Position numbers and translations under genes: made by a program | Notes under the pieces: generated by a model | Told to the model about the DNA's origin: nothing | Seen by the model: the letters and a program-made list of their open reading frames with translations, nothing else | Database searches by the model: none | Source of the DNA: Dioscorea cayenensis subsp. rotundata | Lineage: Eukaryota; Streptophyta; Magnoliopsida; Dioscoreales; Dioscoreaceae | Length of the DNA stretch: 64,000 nt | Assembly (NCBI RefSeq): GCF_009730915.1 | Contig: NC_052488.1 | Span: 20,640,305 to 20,704,304, forward strand | Direction: 5' to 3' | In this document: positions 1-13,310 of the stretch, in pieces | How the letters are laid out: each line of letters begins with the position of its first letter | Position numbering within the stretch: position 1 is the stretch's first letter

Positions 1-744
1 AAATAAATTATGTTTATAAAAATTGAATAAAAATATTAAGCATTAATAAGATTGGAATTAGATGATATAAAAAAAAACTAACATGAATTTATATATATAT
101 ATATGCTTTATTCTCCCGTGAGAATTTTCAATCAATCCTTAGATCTTTTTGCATTAAAGTATGAACTCAAATGAACCGTCTTACTCGAAGAAAGAGGGGA
201 AGCATTCCAAATTTGAATTGGTCCAAGTTGAATCTCTATTTGTTTGGAAAGAAGAATAAAATACAACTCTTTTATCCTTATGTGGTTCTCTTTCTTCTAT
301 GTTGTCATGGTTTCTTAAATAAGTGGGTAGACGTTGTTGTCTTTAATTTTTTGAAATTTTTTTTTTTGCACAGTTACTAAGGTGTTTTTTCGTTTTTTTA
401 TTTTTGTTTCACTTTTATTTTGTTTTTTTTTGTTTATTTTAAAAATTTTGAAAACAAAAACATGTTGGAATACACTGACGGTAGTGTATTTTAAAAAATT
501 TAAAACAAAAATATTTATATTTTTTAACTCACTGCTATTTCACTAATCTTTTTATAATAAAATTTACTTATTTTAAAAAGATATTTATTAATTAAATTTT
601 ACAATGAATATCATTAATAAATATTTATAATTAATTAAAAAATGAATTACATAATTTTGATTAAAATCAATTCAATAAATAGAAGGAACTTCATCTAAAA
701 GGTTTTCCTCCAAATCAATTTTTAAAAAATATAATCATTAAATA
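1..744. other. AT-rich intergenic sequence
   Basis: Very AT-rich DNA with poly-T and poly-A runs and a short TA run near 91-105. The part around 380-520 (gttt/aaaac-rich) resembles the ends of small plant MITEs, but I could not define two termini. I see no supported coding region. Confidence 0.5.
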
Positions 745-2112
745 GGGTAAAATTTTTTTCCAGGTGAAGTACTCAAAGTTTGGCACTTATTTTAGTTTGA
801 ACACTAACATTCAATTTATATCAAAATGAACACTTATTTTTAATTTTATTTCTCTAGCGGTATAATTGGTGATTTTCGGTGGTTTTTTTTGGTGATGTGG
901 ACGCCGGAGGACTTGCATGGATGCCCTTGGTCCACGTCACTGACTTACCAACTCAGCCACTTAGTCAAAGTGACTTTTTTTTTCAATGTATAAGGGACAT
1001 GTCAGCTTCTCTCCCTCCCATCAGCCTGTTCTTTTCCTCTTTCTCTCCAGAGAACAGTAACCCTAATTTCCTCGTCAAACGCCCACTAACGTCCGTCGGA
1101 ATCGGATAACAATTATCTGATTCCCACCATAAACGTGATCTCCTCTCTTGTTGTTTGCTAGGGTTTCGCTGCTCTTCTGTTGATCTCCTCTCCCTCTAGA
1201 TCTTCTCCCTCGATCGTGTTTTTGGATCAATCTATCATTTTTTCTTCTGTTGTTCTTTGAGGTTTCGCCACATTGGATCCATAGAAAAGGAGCTCCTTGA
1301 CACTTTCACGGCCGTCAAAAAGTCAACCGATGCCGTGGTAACTGATGGTAGCCCGCTACGACCCGATCACCGTGTGTCGACATACTTCAGAGCTTAGAAG
1401 AATTCCTGTTACCATGAAGGATCTTGTGAACACTCAAGTGCTTACTTTTTAATTTCTCTTACTTCATTCCGATTAAAAGTCTATTTATTGGTTAATTTTT
1501 GATTGTAATTTCTTGTTGTGTTTGGTTTTCCTAGAAACTTCGAAAAGAAAAGAGTTATGTTATTATGATTGTTATGTTCATCTAATCAAGATGAGTTTTG
1601 GATCCGATAAAAAAAGAAAATTTCTTGTTATCTAATGAGAATTTTTCCTGTGATGGTCTACGTAAGTTGGTTCCCTCTCCAAATTTTCTCTCTTCCTATT
1701 ATTTTCTATTTGATGTGTGGTTGTATTTTGCGTCCCGGTGGATGGTGGGAAAGGTGATTGTTATCCGATTCGATGGACACAGATGTCATGTCTGACGCAT
1801 CAATGAGAAAACTAGGGTTGTCATTCTCGAAAGAAAAGAGGAAAAGAATGGAAAAAAGCCAATATGTCACTCATACGTAGAAAAAAACGCCACATTAGTT
1901 AGTTAAGTGGTTGAGTTGACGAGTTTATGATGTGGGCCAAGAGTATCCACGCAACCACTCCGGCATCCAAGTCCCAAAAACTATTAGAATTCTCCAATTA
2001 CCCCACTAGAGAAATAAAATTAAAAATTAATATTTATTTTAATACAAATTGAATATTAGTGCTCAAACTGAAATAAAACCAAACTTTGCTATTGACTGAA
2101 TAAATTTACACT
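745..2112. mobile_element. Pack-MULE (Mutator-like element carrying a TFIIS gene fragment)
   Basis: The left flank (about 745-1095) and the reverse complement of the right flank (about 1785-2112) align over roughly 320 bp. Shared blocks include caaagtttgg, ttaattttatttctctag and the gatgccggag/ttgc(a/g)tgga stretch. Such long inverted repeats are typical of Mutator-like elements. There is no transposase inside. Instead the interior holds a 5'-leader-like CT-rich stretch and decayed TFIIS coding sequence, so the element looks non-autonomous and gene-capturing. Exact ends and the 9-11 bp target duplication are not clear because the outermost bases have diverged. The inverted repeats are seen directly; the Pack-MULE label is inference. 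Confidence 0.7.
1271..1580 (+). pseudogene. Captured TFIIS (transcription elongation factor S-II) N-terminal fragment
   Basis: Translation gives IEKELLDTFTAVKKSTDAV at about 1280-1336, then CVDIL and LRRIPVTMKDLVNTQV (1393-1429) in shifted frames. A possible intron (1430-1534) follows, then KLRKEKSYV from about 1535 after a ctag acceptor. This order matches the start of the TFIIS N-terminal (LW/TFS2N) domain of plant TFIIS-like proteins, which bind the Pol II machinery. At least two frameshifts, and a likely lost splice donor (cttact where gt is expected), make it non-functional. It lies wholly between the long inverted repeats of a Mutator-like element, so it was probably captured with its 5' leader from a host gene. 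Identification rests on motif recall, not on a search. Confidence 0.65.
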
Positions 2113-2149
2113 CAATAAACAAAGATTGGATCTGCTTACTTTTCCATTG

Positions 2150-2951
2150 GGCTGGGAACACCTTTCTTTCCAAATAATGGAAGGTAAGGTAAGGTAAAGT
2201 AAGGGAAATGGAGTTTTTAAGTTATATCTTGTTTGGAACAAAGGTAAGGTAAATGAAGGTTACTAAACCTTGTCATGTTTGGATTGAAGGTAATAGAGGG
2301 TAAGGTTTTATGGTAATATTACTAAAATACCCTTATAAGAAAAAAGACATATATGACATATAATTATGTAAAACTATCTACTCATTATATTTATCTATTA
2401 ATACACAAAAGACACGTAAGACATAACAACAACAATAATACTAATATTAATACTAATATTAATATGAATACTAATATACTAATACCAATACTAATATGAA
2501 CATGAATACTAATATACTAAAACTAATATACTAATAGTAATAATAATAATACTAATATACTAATAATATTAATAATAATACCCGTACTAATATGTTAACA
2601 CTAATATACTAATATACTAATATACTAATACTCATAATAATAATAATAATAATAATAGTACAAATATATTAATATACTAATAGAAATACTAATAATACTA
2701 ATACTAATATACAAATATGAATACTAATATAATAATAATAATATTAATATTAATATGAATACTAATATACTAATACTAATATGAACACGAATACTAATAT
2801 ACTAAAACTAATATACTAATAGTAATAATAATAATACTAATATACTAATAATAATAATAATAATACCCGTACTAATATGTTAACACTAATATACTAATAT
2901 ACAAATATGAATACTAATATAATAATAATAATAATAATAATACAGGTACAA

Positions 2952-2994
<43 letters not shown>

Positions 2995-3262
2995 CGAGTA
3001 CAAATATACTAATACTAATACTAATAATAATACATAGATGTAATTGTTTGAAAAGGTTGAGGGTATTTTGGTCAAGATAAAAATCAAAACCTCCTCAACC
3101 CCCCAATTTGGAGGGTTGAGAAAATGGGGTAAATGGAGGTTTCTCAACCCTCCATTTAACCCCCTCAAACCTTACCTTCTAGATAACCCTTGATCCAAAC
3201 AAGAGTTGGACCATAACCCTACCTTACAATACCTTCACTAACCCCCTCCCAAGCAAGGCCTT
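2150..3262. repeat. Foldback (MITE-like) repeat with minisatellite core
   Basis: The left flank (2165-2330) contains aaggtaaggta, cttgtttgga and aaaataccct. The right flank (3055-3262) contains the same kinds of blocks in inverse orientation (agggtattttgg, ggttgag, tccaaacaag). Between them (about 2400-3040) is a degenerate array of actaatatactaata-type units mixed with (TAA)n. Together this looks like a non-autonomous element whose centre expanded as a microsatellite. No coding potential. Confidence 0.5.
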
Positions 3263-3394
3263 AAAAAGTCTTTAGAAAGAAACAGTTGCCTCAAAAAAGA
3301 GAAACAGTTCTTAGTCTTATTATCATGGACTACGTATATACCAAGCATTCCGAGGCATTCTGAGCAAGAACAGAGAATCCCTCTAAGTTCTATC

Positions 3395-3895
3395 ATGGTC
3401 TCTGCAAGCTTATCAGGCATAGCAGGAGCCATTCTTGCACCAATATTGCCTCAGTTAGCTCTGGACAAATTACTCAAAGCTTTAGTGAAGTATCTTTCTG
3501 GAGATGAGCCATCAGAATCATCCTCTACCGAAGTTGATAAACTTCGACAACTGGAGAATGAACGGGAAGCCTTGGAAGATGCCAATCTGAAGCTAAAGAT
3601 AATGCAAAGTGAAGTCAGGAAGTTGCACAAACGAGATAAACAAAATATGAGGTTGATTCTTATCAACAACAAACTCAGAGATGTGAGTTATGAGATTCAA
3701 GACTTGGAAGATGATTTGGAGTACATGGAGCTGCAGCAAAAGGTGGAGGAGATCAACATGCAGGATGAAACCCAGATGAGTCAATCTAGACGACGAAAAC
3801 GCTTGTCTTGGTTTTCTTGGATAACAGGACAATCAAGTGATAAAAGACGTCGGCTTTCTTCATCCAAGTCCTTGAAGCTGTCCACAGGTTTGTTG

Positions 3896-3956
<61 letters not shown>

Positions 3957-6900
3957 GTTGATCTTTATGTTTGCATACTGGATGAATTAATCAAGCGAAC
4001 TGGTTTAGTTTATGGAAAACTTTGAAATTTTATATTGCAGATGATCTAGTGAATAAGATGAGGAATATTGTAAAACAAATTAATTGCATTGATTCAGAGA
4101 TGAATACTGAGATTAAGGTGGATGAGTTGCTTAAGCAAATAGCCTTGAATGGTGTTTATGATCCTTGGGGAGGACAGCATCAAGTGAAAGAAAACCAAGG
4201 ACGTGTGACAACTTCATCAATAAATGAAAGGAAGATATATGGCCGAGATGGTGACATTAAAAGGTTGACAGCTTTGCTAACAAAACCAATTAACGCTGTT
4301 GGCAATAATATTTCAGTTGTATCAATACGTGGGATGGGTGGTATCGGCAAAACAGCTTTAGCACAATGTGTGTTTAACAGCCAAGAAATCGAAGATTATT
4401 TTGACAGCAAAGTATGGGTTTGTGTTTCAGACAATTATGATAGATTCAGAATCATCAAAGAGATTATAGATTCACTTTCTATTGATGATGATAACACAAA
4501 CTTGGCATATGATACTACTAGTAATTTGGATCTTCTTGAGACTAAACTAAGAAAGAAAATAAGAGGAAAAAAGTTTCTGCTGGTGCTGGATGATGTTTGG
4601 TCTGTTGAATGGCAACAACTCCTTGGCTCACTCCAATCTGCACAGATGGAGCTTGTTAAAGTCTTGGTGACTTGCAGAGATCCTAAAGTATTACGGAGTC
4701 TAGATGGAATTAATCGAATTGTTTTGGAAGGTTTATCTGGGGGAGAATGCTGGTCTTTATTTCTGAATTGTGTTTTTGCAGATAAAAATCCTGACAATTA
4801 TTCGAAAAAATTACATAATATAGGTAAGCAGATAGTGAGAAAGCTGAATGGATCACCATTAGCAGTGAAAACAGTGGGAAGACTCTTAGGATGCAGTTTG
4901 ACTGAAAAACATTGGAAGGATGTGTTGGAGAGTGATTTGTGGAGATTAGAAATTGATGTAAATGATATTATGTCTGCACTTGCATTGAGTTATTATCATC
5001 TGCCTCAGCATCTCCAGTTGTGCTTTTTGCATTTTTGTTCTGTGTTTCCTAAAAGATTTCAAATATGATATGAACAATGTTATAGACATGTGGATAGCCC
5101 ATGGCTATATACAAGAAAATGGAAGTAGCTCAAAGACAATGAAAGATATTGGAAAAGAGTATTATGCTGAACTAGAAGCTATGTGTTTCTTTGAAAGGAA
5201 TTTTCCATACTCGAAAATGCATGACTTAATGCATGATTTGGCCAGATCAATTTCTCATGGGGAAACTTACATTTATGAGGGTCGAAAAGATGAGAAAATC
5301 TCAAACAATGTACGTCATTTATGTGCACATAGTTTGTTTGATCTTGGGTCGGTGCAAAACTACAATTTGGTGCACACTTGTGTTAGATAGAGTTGGTGGC
5401 ATGTGTGCCTTCCTTAGCCATGAAGCATCTAAAAAGAATCCGAGTGCTAGTTGTCTTTGGATCCTAATATGCAAGAATTCCCCAGATACTATTGCTAATC
5501 TTTTAAATACTTGCAATATTTGATTTGGCAAAACCAACATCAAATCGATACCGGAATCACCTGTGGGCTCTATCGGTTGAGAGTGTTGAAATTGCCACTC
5601 TACATACCTCCTGAGTCTATTTCACAACCTATAAACCTTCAAGAGTGGACTTGCTTCAAACCGATAATAAGATTTACCTCCGGAGAAAGCTAGTGTATCC
5701 GGTGAAAAAAGGAGGAAATTACATGATCACACAATTGAGAAATATGAATGAAATTGAGGGGAGTACTGATTGAAGGCTTTAGAGAACATAGACAATATGA
5801 AAGAAACAGTGAGAGTCATTGAAGGAAAACATCACATTGAGGAATTATCATTACGCTGGACAAATACAGTGTGATGGTTGCAGCTTTGAAGTCCAAGAAG
5901 AAGTGCTTGAAGCTCTTCAACCTCATCCCACTTTAAATTACCTTATTCAATGCAAGTACATGGGTTCCAAATCACCGCTGGCTTATGACACTTGCTCTAC
6001 GGAAACCGAGAGAAATAGAGTTAACAATGCAGAAACTGGGCAAGCCTACCTTCAAAGCACTTGCTGTTACCTTCCTGGAGAAACTAATCTTAGCTGGCAT
6101 TGAGAACATAACAATTGAGATTGATGATTCTATGACTGTGGATGTTTCCATCCTTGCGTGATCCTTGTATTTAGGAAAAGCAACAGTAATCATTTCAGGG
6201 TATGTCAGTCATCAATCATCATCATCATCATCATCATCTCTCAACAACAGTAAAGCGTCGAGCTGTTTCCCTCTGTCTTAAGGCTCCCAACAATCGATGA
6301 ATGTGATGGATTGAATGGATTACCCTGGCAAATGCTTTCAGCACTGGATAATCTCAGAATATATGCAAAGTCCTGGGCTCCAGTCAAGTGCCAGGATGTC
6401 TCCAAAGCCTGCTCACTCACTTTATTGGAGAAATAAAAGGATTAAAGATTGAAAATCACAGACATTGTGGCACAACAACAGCAAGGGGTCCTCCTGTACC
6501 AAAATCTACGTGGAATCGAAATTAGAATCTTGTGGAAATATAGCATTTCAGCTTGCTGTATTGTCTTGCTGTTCCTTCACTGAAGAGATTGAGTATTTCC
6601 AAGGTAGTCTCAGTAAGTCTTAGCTGCACTTTGGACAACTATCCTTCCTTACATACATCTTTTCACTAGAAGAGGTGGAGGTAACAGTGGTAGACATCAC
6701 TCCAGTGTTTCCATCTCTTCATTCTTTTGAATTGAAGAAAGTTATCAATGATTATCCACAACATGCCATCATCATCAGTAGCAACATCACAACTGCTTTT
6801 CTCCTTGTCTAGTCCTCAAGATTGTAGGCTGTGATGAATTGAATGTATTACAGTGGCCCATGCTTTTCAGCATTAACACATCTATACATAACAAATAGTC

Positions 6901-7429
6901 CATGGGTGGATGACCACTTCCAGGATGCCTCCTATGGCCTCTGCTCTCACTCAATTGAAATTAACTGGCTAAAGGTTAAAACTTTCCTGCAGAGGTGATG
7001 GCCACACCGCATGCACTCAAGCATTTTACGTCTTGAAGAATGTAATGAGTTGATATCAGTGGATGGTTTACAAGCTCTGTCCTGCCTGACAAAGTTGTGT
7101 ATAACTAAATGCCCACAATTCACAACCTGGTGGTTTATGGAGCAGATCACAGAACAAGGAGTCTTTCATCCAAATTTGTTTGCAATATCTATTGACTCTT
7201 GTGGGAAAATCTGGAATCTCTGCCAGCTTGGTTGCATTGCCTTCCTTTCCTCATGCATTGATTATTACACTGCCCAAAGATCCATTCACTGCCAGAGGGT
7301 GGCCTTCCTTCCTCACTGGAATTGTTGTGGATCAAAGAATGTGACTTTGGATTAATGGAACGGTGCCAACAAGAATGGTCTCCTGATTGGCTAATGATTC
7401 AGCACATCCGTCAACGAACCTATGCATGA
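3395..7429 (+). pseudogene. CC-NB-LRR (CNL) disease-resistance gene, frameshifted
   Basis: CNL proteins are cytosolic immune receptors with an ATP/ADP-switched NB-ARC. Exon 1 (3395-3887) encodes an Rx-type coiled-coil domain. Exon 2 starts at 4041; the intron contains (CT)n(TA)n. The NB-ARC carries the P-loop GMGGIGKT (about residues 262-269), kinase-2 FLLVLDDVW (343-351), VLVTCRDPKV, and GSPLAVKTVG as the GLPL motif. Frame is lost near 5059, just after the RNBS-D-like CFLHFCSVFPKR: one extra base gives a stop at 5066. The next frame continues DMWIAHGYIQENG and the MHD motif MHDLMHDLARS, then stops. LRR remnants (HIEELSLRW near 5830, ILRLEECNELISVDG near 7025) and a terminal SPDWLMIQHIRQRTYA (stop 7427-7429) lie in several frames. 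A pseudogene, unless the frameshift is an assembly error. Confidence 0.9.
6216..6240. repeat. (ATC)n microsatellite in CNL pseudogene
   Basis: Short run of about eight cat/atc triplets in the decayed LRR region. Confidence 0.8.
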
Positions 7430-9693
7430 CTGGACTATTTGCATGGATCCTCTCTTTCCTCATTTTGATTTATTTATCATATTGTTTTCAGTTTCACATG
7501 ACTATTCAAATGTTTTTATTAGAAAACAATGTAATTAGTAGCTCTTGCATAGTGACTTTCTCATGTATGCCCTGTGATTTTTAGCTTGTTTTCTGTTATT
7601 GTTTTTAAAATGATCTTCACTATTTTCGGTTATTTTTGAGTTGGATTAGATGGAATTGTATCTTGTGCAGTTATAATTTAGTTCTTGTGTCCATAAGTCA
7701 GAAAAATGGCTGTCTTAATGAACAAACATTAATTGGGTTTTCATATGTGCATTATACACTTGAGTATTGTTTATGTATTTTCATAAATCATAATTCACTT
7801 GTATAATCTATTTGTCCAATTAGCATCTTCAGCTAATTGTTTTCTTAATTTTAATCTTTCCCATGTAATTTCAGATAGCCAAACAATGGATTTTTCATTT
7901 TTAAGATATTACTTGTGTCAAGTGTTATGAATGCATTAACAGAACTGTATCATTTGTTACATGTGAAGCATCCTCAGCATTTTCATTTTAGTTATTTATT
8001 AGTGTTCATATATAATGATGATTCTCTCCAATTTTACCTTGCATGGTTATGAAATTATGATTTGACTCCAACACGCCTTGCAAAAATTATCCACTGATCC
8101 AAAGAAATTTTTTTATGCAAACTACATGTATCGTAGACATGCCTGCACCAAAAAGAAATATATGTGCATTTAGGCCTTGTATAATCTATTGTTTCTAATT
8201 TAATTAGTACATTTTTATTTGAGTTGTTTCGTCCATTTGATATTTACCGTTATGCTTCCTAGTCTTTTGAGTTTTTATGGATTCACCCAGGTATTCCCTG
8301 ACATGAATTAGCAGATATGGAGAAGCCATTTCATGCAAGGTTATTAACTGCAGACATACTTACTGAGTTAGCATTCAGCTTGTTTAGTAACTTATTTGTG
8401 TTCTGTAATTCAAACATTAAAAATCTTTTGAACACACATTGTATCATATTCCTCAATTATCTTTTTGTATTGTTAGTTGCAGCTAAATTACATGTTCATA
8501 CTCCCAATGCTACATTTTTCTCTGGGTTAATATGTTGTCATATATTATAATTTCAATTTAGTTCATCAGGGTTGACTAGTCTAATTATTTAATATTCATC
8601 ATCCTCAGCTTTAATGTCTCACAATTCCTTATTTTTTAACCCTTCTCTGAATTCATCTCTTTGGATAAACTGTGACTGTACTGCATGGATCATTTATATT
8701 TGTAAATAAAGTGAACAACTACTAATTTATTAAAAAGAAGAGAGAGACAGAGAAAGACAAAAAGTCAAAAAGCTGAAGCGTAAGAAAACTAACAAAAGTA
8801 GAGAAGCGTAATCTTCTACTCACTAATTTATTTGTCTACAAAGATTGTTTTAGAAAAAATAAAGCGTTATGAAACCATGCATGAATTTTGTAGTAGTGTT
8901 TTATTTGGTTCTTTTCTTTGGAGTTATTTACTGTTTATAATTTATGATTCTCTATCATTCTATTACATCTCATTTTATTGGATACATGAATAGGTTGTTC
9001 CTTTTCCTTTAATGGGAATGATAAGTGTATCTATTAATTACATGATGATTCTTCATTTTGAAATAATCTTATTTTTCAATAATGCTACAAGCATTGTAAG
9101 AGGTACATATACCACATGCACGCTTCACCACTCTAGCGAGTTTGGATTGTAAACATAAAAATCATACTGGGACCCATTACCATCATCGTGTCCATTGTGA
9201 AATTTGAAACTCTAAATTTTTAATTTTTCACACCAGAGATCTTCGTCAAGATGAAAGCCAACGTTATTAGTGTACTGAACCCTTTAGTTTAAAATATATC
9301 TTATTTTTAAAAAAATTAAAAAAATTAGATAAATATTTTTTATTCACAAAAAATGGTATAACGTTAAAACATAAACAACAAAAAGAAAGAAAAAAAAATA
9401 CAAAATATATTAAATCATTAAAAAAACATGAAATCCACTAATAGTGGAGTCCAAAGACAACTAACCAGCAAAACTCTGTTATCACCTGAGAGATTCAGCC
9501 GACATCGCCATCATAAATTTGATCGAATGAGAAATTTAGACCCCAAGATGTGAAGAGGGTGGCTCGTCAATGTAGGCAGGTAAAGATTTTATAGAGTTGA
9601 GGCTTCACTTGATTGTTAGGATAGACTCCTTCAATGTTACTTTTTATCTTTTATATAGTTACAACCACCCAAACAAAAAATATGTGAAAGATT

Positions 9694-9726
<33 letters not shown>

Positions 9727-10251
9727 GAGTGAGAAGATAATGCAATTATGTTACTGTTAAGTGCAGAGAATTAATGGAGCCGTGACAGTGACCACCTTAG
9801 CTTGGTTTGTATGAGTGATTTATTGAGAATTCAACTATATAAGTGAATTATTGAGAATTCTCACTACAACAAGAGATCCACGTTGCTGGATTAACTAATT
9901 AGAGGAACCATCCCTACAAGAAGAATGAAGATGTGAGCAATATTACACGCTGCCTAACTTTCTGAAGCCGTTGGTGATTAATTAGCTAATTAAGTGTCAT
10001 AAAGATTAATTAGATTGCGTCATGCTTGCATGGATGTGATGAATTATCAGTTAAGTAGTTTGCCACTTCCTTTCTACCATTTGTTAAAAAATTTGTAAAA
10101 TAAATGTGGAACGCCTGTAGTTAAACATAGTAACAATTAGGTAACTTTTATTATACAACGCACAATCGTTAGATTTCAATCCATCAATTAATACGAATAT
10201 CTGTAGATTTTGAATCTATAAATATTTGTAGATAATGGATGCTCATATATG

Positions 10252-10287
<36 letters not shown>

Positions 10288-10705
10288 ATGTTTCTAAATT
10301 TAAAATCTAAGTATATGTCACACAGGACTATGGGTCCACTTAATCTTTTCTTTTACTATCTCTCCTTTTTTTTATATATTTTTTAAAACCTACAAATGTT
10401 TAGGAATTGATTCAAATAGTTTGAATCTTTACATTTGTCTGGAAAAAAATCAATCTTTTATAAAGCTCTTATTATTTTATCTTGCTATATGGGTCACCCA
10501 CAAAAAAAAATTGATATTAACTAGAATACAAACAATAAACACAATATATTAGTTAGAGGAAGAATAAATATATGAAATAAAAATATATATAAAAATTATT
10601 AAATTTTAAAATTATAAGATAAAATACTCACCAACTACTTAAACTAAGAATCGTATTCCCTTTATTTTTCCCCACTCCCATCAGTTATTTTTATTTATAT
10701 AATAA
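7430..10705. other. Gene-poor AT-rich intergenic region
   Basis: No coding sequence with recognisable family content. Simple repeats are present: (AAT)n at about 9692-9725 and (TA)n at about 10255-10284. The stretch up to about 8600 resembles ordinary 3'-flanking sequence of the CNL. I see nothing else I can support. Confidence 0.6.
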
Positions 10706-11705
10706 NNNNNNNNNNNNNNNNNNNNNNNNNNNNNNNNNNNNNNNNNNNNNNNNNNNNNNNNNNNNNNNNNNNNNNNNNNNNNNNNNNNNNNNNNNNNNNN
10801 NNNNNNNNNNNNNNNNNNNNNNNNNNNNNNNNNNNNNNNNNNNNNNNNNNNNNNNNNNNNNNNNNNNNNNNNNNNNNNNNNNNNNNNNNNNNNNNNNNNN
10901 NNNNNNNNNNNNNNNNNNNNNNNNNNNNNNNNNNNNNNNNNNNNNNNNNNNNNNNNNNNNNNNNNNNNNNNNNNNNNNNNNNNNNNNNNNNNNNNNNNNN
11001 NNNNNNNNNNNNNNNNNNNNNNNNNNNNNNNNNNNNNNNNNNNNNNNNNNNNNNNNNNNNNNNNNNNNNNNNNNNNNNNNNNNNNNNNNNNNNNNNNNNN
11101 NNNNNNNNNNNNNNNNNNNNNNNNNNNNNNNNNNNNNNNNNNNNNNNNNNNNNNNNNNNNNNNNNNNNNNNNNNNNNNNNNNNNNNNNNNNNNNNNNNNN
11201 NNNNNNNNNNNNNNNNNNNNNNNNNNNNNNNNNNNNNNNNNNNNNNNNNNNNNNNNNNNNNNNNNNNNNNNNNNNNNNNNNNNNNNNNNNNNNNNNNNNN
11301 NNNNNNNNNNNNNNNNNNNNNNNNNNNNNNNNNNNNNNNNNNNNNNNNNNNNNNNNNNNNNNNNNNNNNNNNNNNNNNNNNNNNNNNNNNNNNNNNNNNN
11401 NNNNNNNNNNNNNNNNNNNNNNNNNNNNNNNNNNNNNNNNNNNNNNNNNNNNNNNNNNNNNNNNNNNNNNNNNNNNNNNNNNNNNNNNNNNNNNNNNNNN
11501 NNNNNNNNNNNNNNNNNNNNNNNNNNNNNNNNNNNNNNNNNNNNNNNNNNNNNNNNNNNNNNNNNNNNNNNNNNNNNNNNNNNNNNNNNNNNNNNNNNNN
11601 NNNNNNNNNNNNNNNNNNNNNNNNNNNNNNNNNNNNNNNNNNNNNNNNNNNNNNNNNNNNNNNNNNNNNNNNNNNNNNNNNNNNNNNNNNNNNNNNNNNN
11701 NNNNN
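10706..11705. other. Assembly gap (1000 N)
   Basis: Exactly 1000 N. The round number suggests a placeholder of unknown true size. It hides the left end of the CpG-rich MULE block that follows. Confidence 0.99.
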
Positions 11706-13310
11706 CGATGAAATCGTCGACGGTGGAGCCGTGCCGTTCGCGGCATCAGATGGGCAATCGCGAAGGTGGAAATATGATTAAGGGTGTGTCTCCCAATGAT
11801 CTTTGTGTCATGTACGGTTGAGAAGGTCGTCCCGAATGGTTAAGTGGCGATGGTGAAACGATCTGCATGACCAAAGCGGGACACAATCCACCATGAGAAC
11901 CATGTAAGGGAAATTATGTCTGCGGTTGATCTTTGTCGTGAAATCGTCCCGCTGTCGAAGCCGGACGATCCCACAACAGAACAACAATGTAAGGATGTGT
12001 GCAGGTTGATGCTGTAGCCGCCGTCGATCCCCGCGTCGAAGAGATCTTGATGAGACCCCGTAGAAACAACGAGAGAGATGATCGAGGCGATCAAAAATTG
12101 GACGGGGGCGGCTCGGAAAGCTTTTATTCAGAAGAAGAGAAATGGGTTGGCTTTGGTCGTCTTAGCTGCAAATCTGTTGAGGAGTTGATGAGGATCTTCC
12201 TCAGTATACATGGACGGAAGTGGGGTGTAGCGTTTATGATATTGTTTAAAGAGTTTCTCACTTAGTGTTTAACATTACCTAATAGTCAGTTTAATACCAT
12301 ATATGTTATCATTTAAGTTTTCGCCTACCGCTTAATAATATATATAATATCACGTAACACCGGATAATATCATTTAAAGTATTTGGCTACTATGGTCTCT
12401 CTAATACTCATCGCTCCTAGATTCGCTAACCTCGCAGCATCGCCGTGGAAGAACGCCAGTCATCGGCACCACCACGCCGACGTTATACACGCCGCCTTGA
12501 GGGGAGAGGAGACGGCTCACCGATGACGCGACGGAGCGCTTCCATGATGCGATAATACAAAAGTCGGGCCGAAAGCAAAGAGCCATATCCCGCATGAGCG
12601 GCGCCTCCGTCATCGAGGCGGGCCATAGCCGTTTACGCATGCCAGCGATTTCGACAGCACATGACACAATTATGGCTAGCGATCGGGATGCTGCCACGTA
12701 ACCCTGCACGAAGTTCAAATTGTCGTCCCTCCGAGCAATCATGAAACTGGCCACTTCCACGTCAGTACGCCCCGACAATGATAAAGCAAGAATCACAGGC
12801 ATTATTCTTCTACATGTGCAGTGCGACAAGGACGCCGCTGGACATGGTAAGTTCTCGACTACGTCCGATTAATATACATCGCTTGGTATTTAAATCGGTA
12901 TTCTAATCCTCGACTTGCGTATCTCGGCAGCGAATCTATCTCGACCTGTGTCGATGCATGGAGTCTCATGAGTCGGGCGCATCAAAGTACCGGCCGCAGC
13001 CGACGTAAACACGCGAAAACAGAGCCGCCGACGTTACCGCCTACTCGCCACGCAGCTTTATCGAGCAATATCGCATGGTGAGGAAATACTTGACATACAG
13101 CAGACCTGTATCGCTCGCACCCTCGGACACAGTAATGCTACCCGCGTACTTAAGGAGGGGAGGCGTGGCGCTGCCGTCTGGCGATAGAAGCGTCTGGCGG
13201 GTTTAAAGTTACATTTTTCGAATAACACTGCCTCAGTAGCATCCGGATCATCGATTTTGTTTTCAAATGTAAACTGCGGGCCGAAATTCAATTCGTCGTT
13301 TTAGCTGCTG

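Noticed and set aside
10691-11746. 351-codon open frame on the minus strand
   Set aside because: It consists almost wholly of N; only the few residues at each end are real sequence.
12401-12829. 142-codon minus-strand frame in the CpG-rich block
   Set aside because: No recognisable motif; CpG-rich, stop-poor DNA gives such frames by chance. Kept only as part of the MULE.
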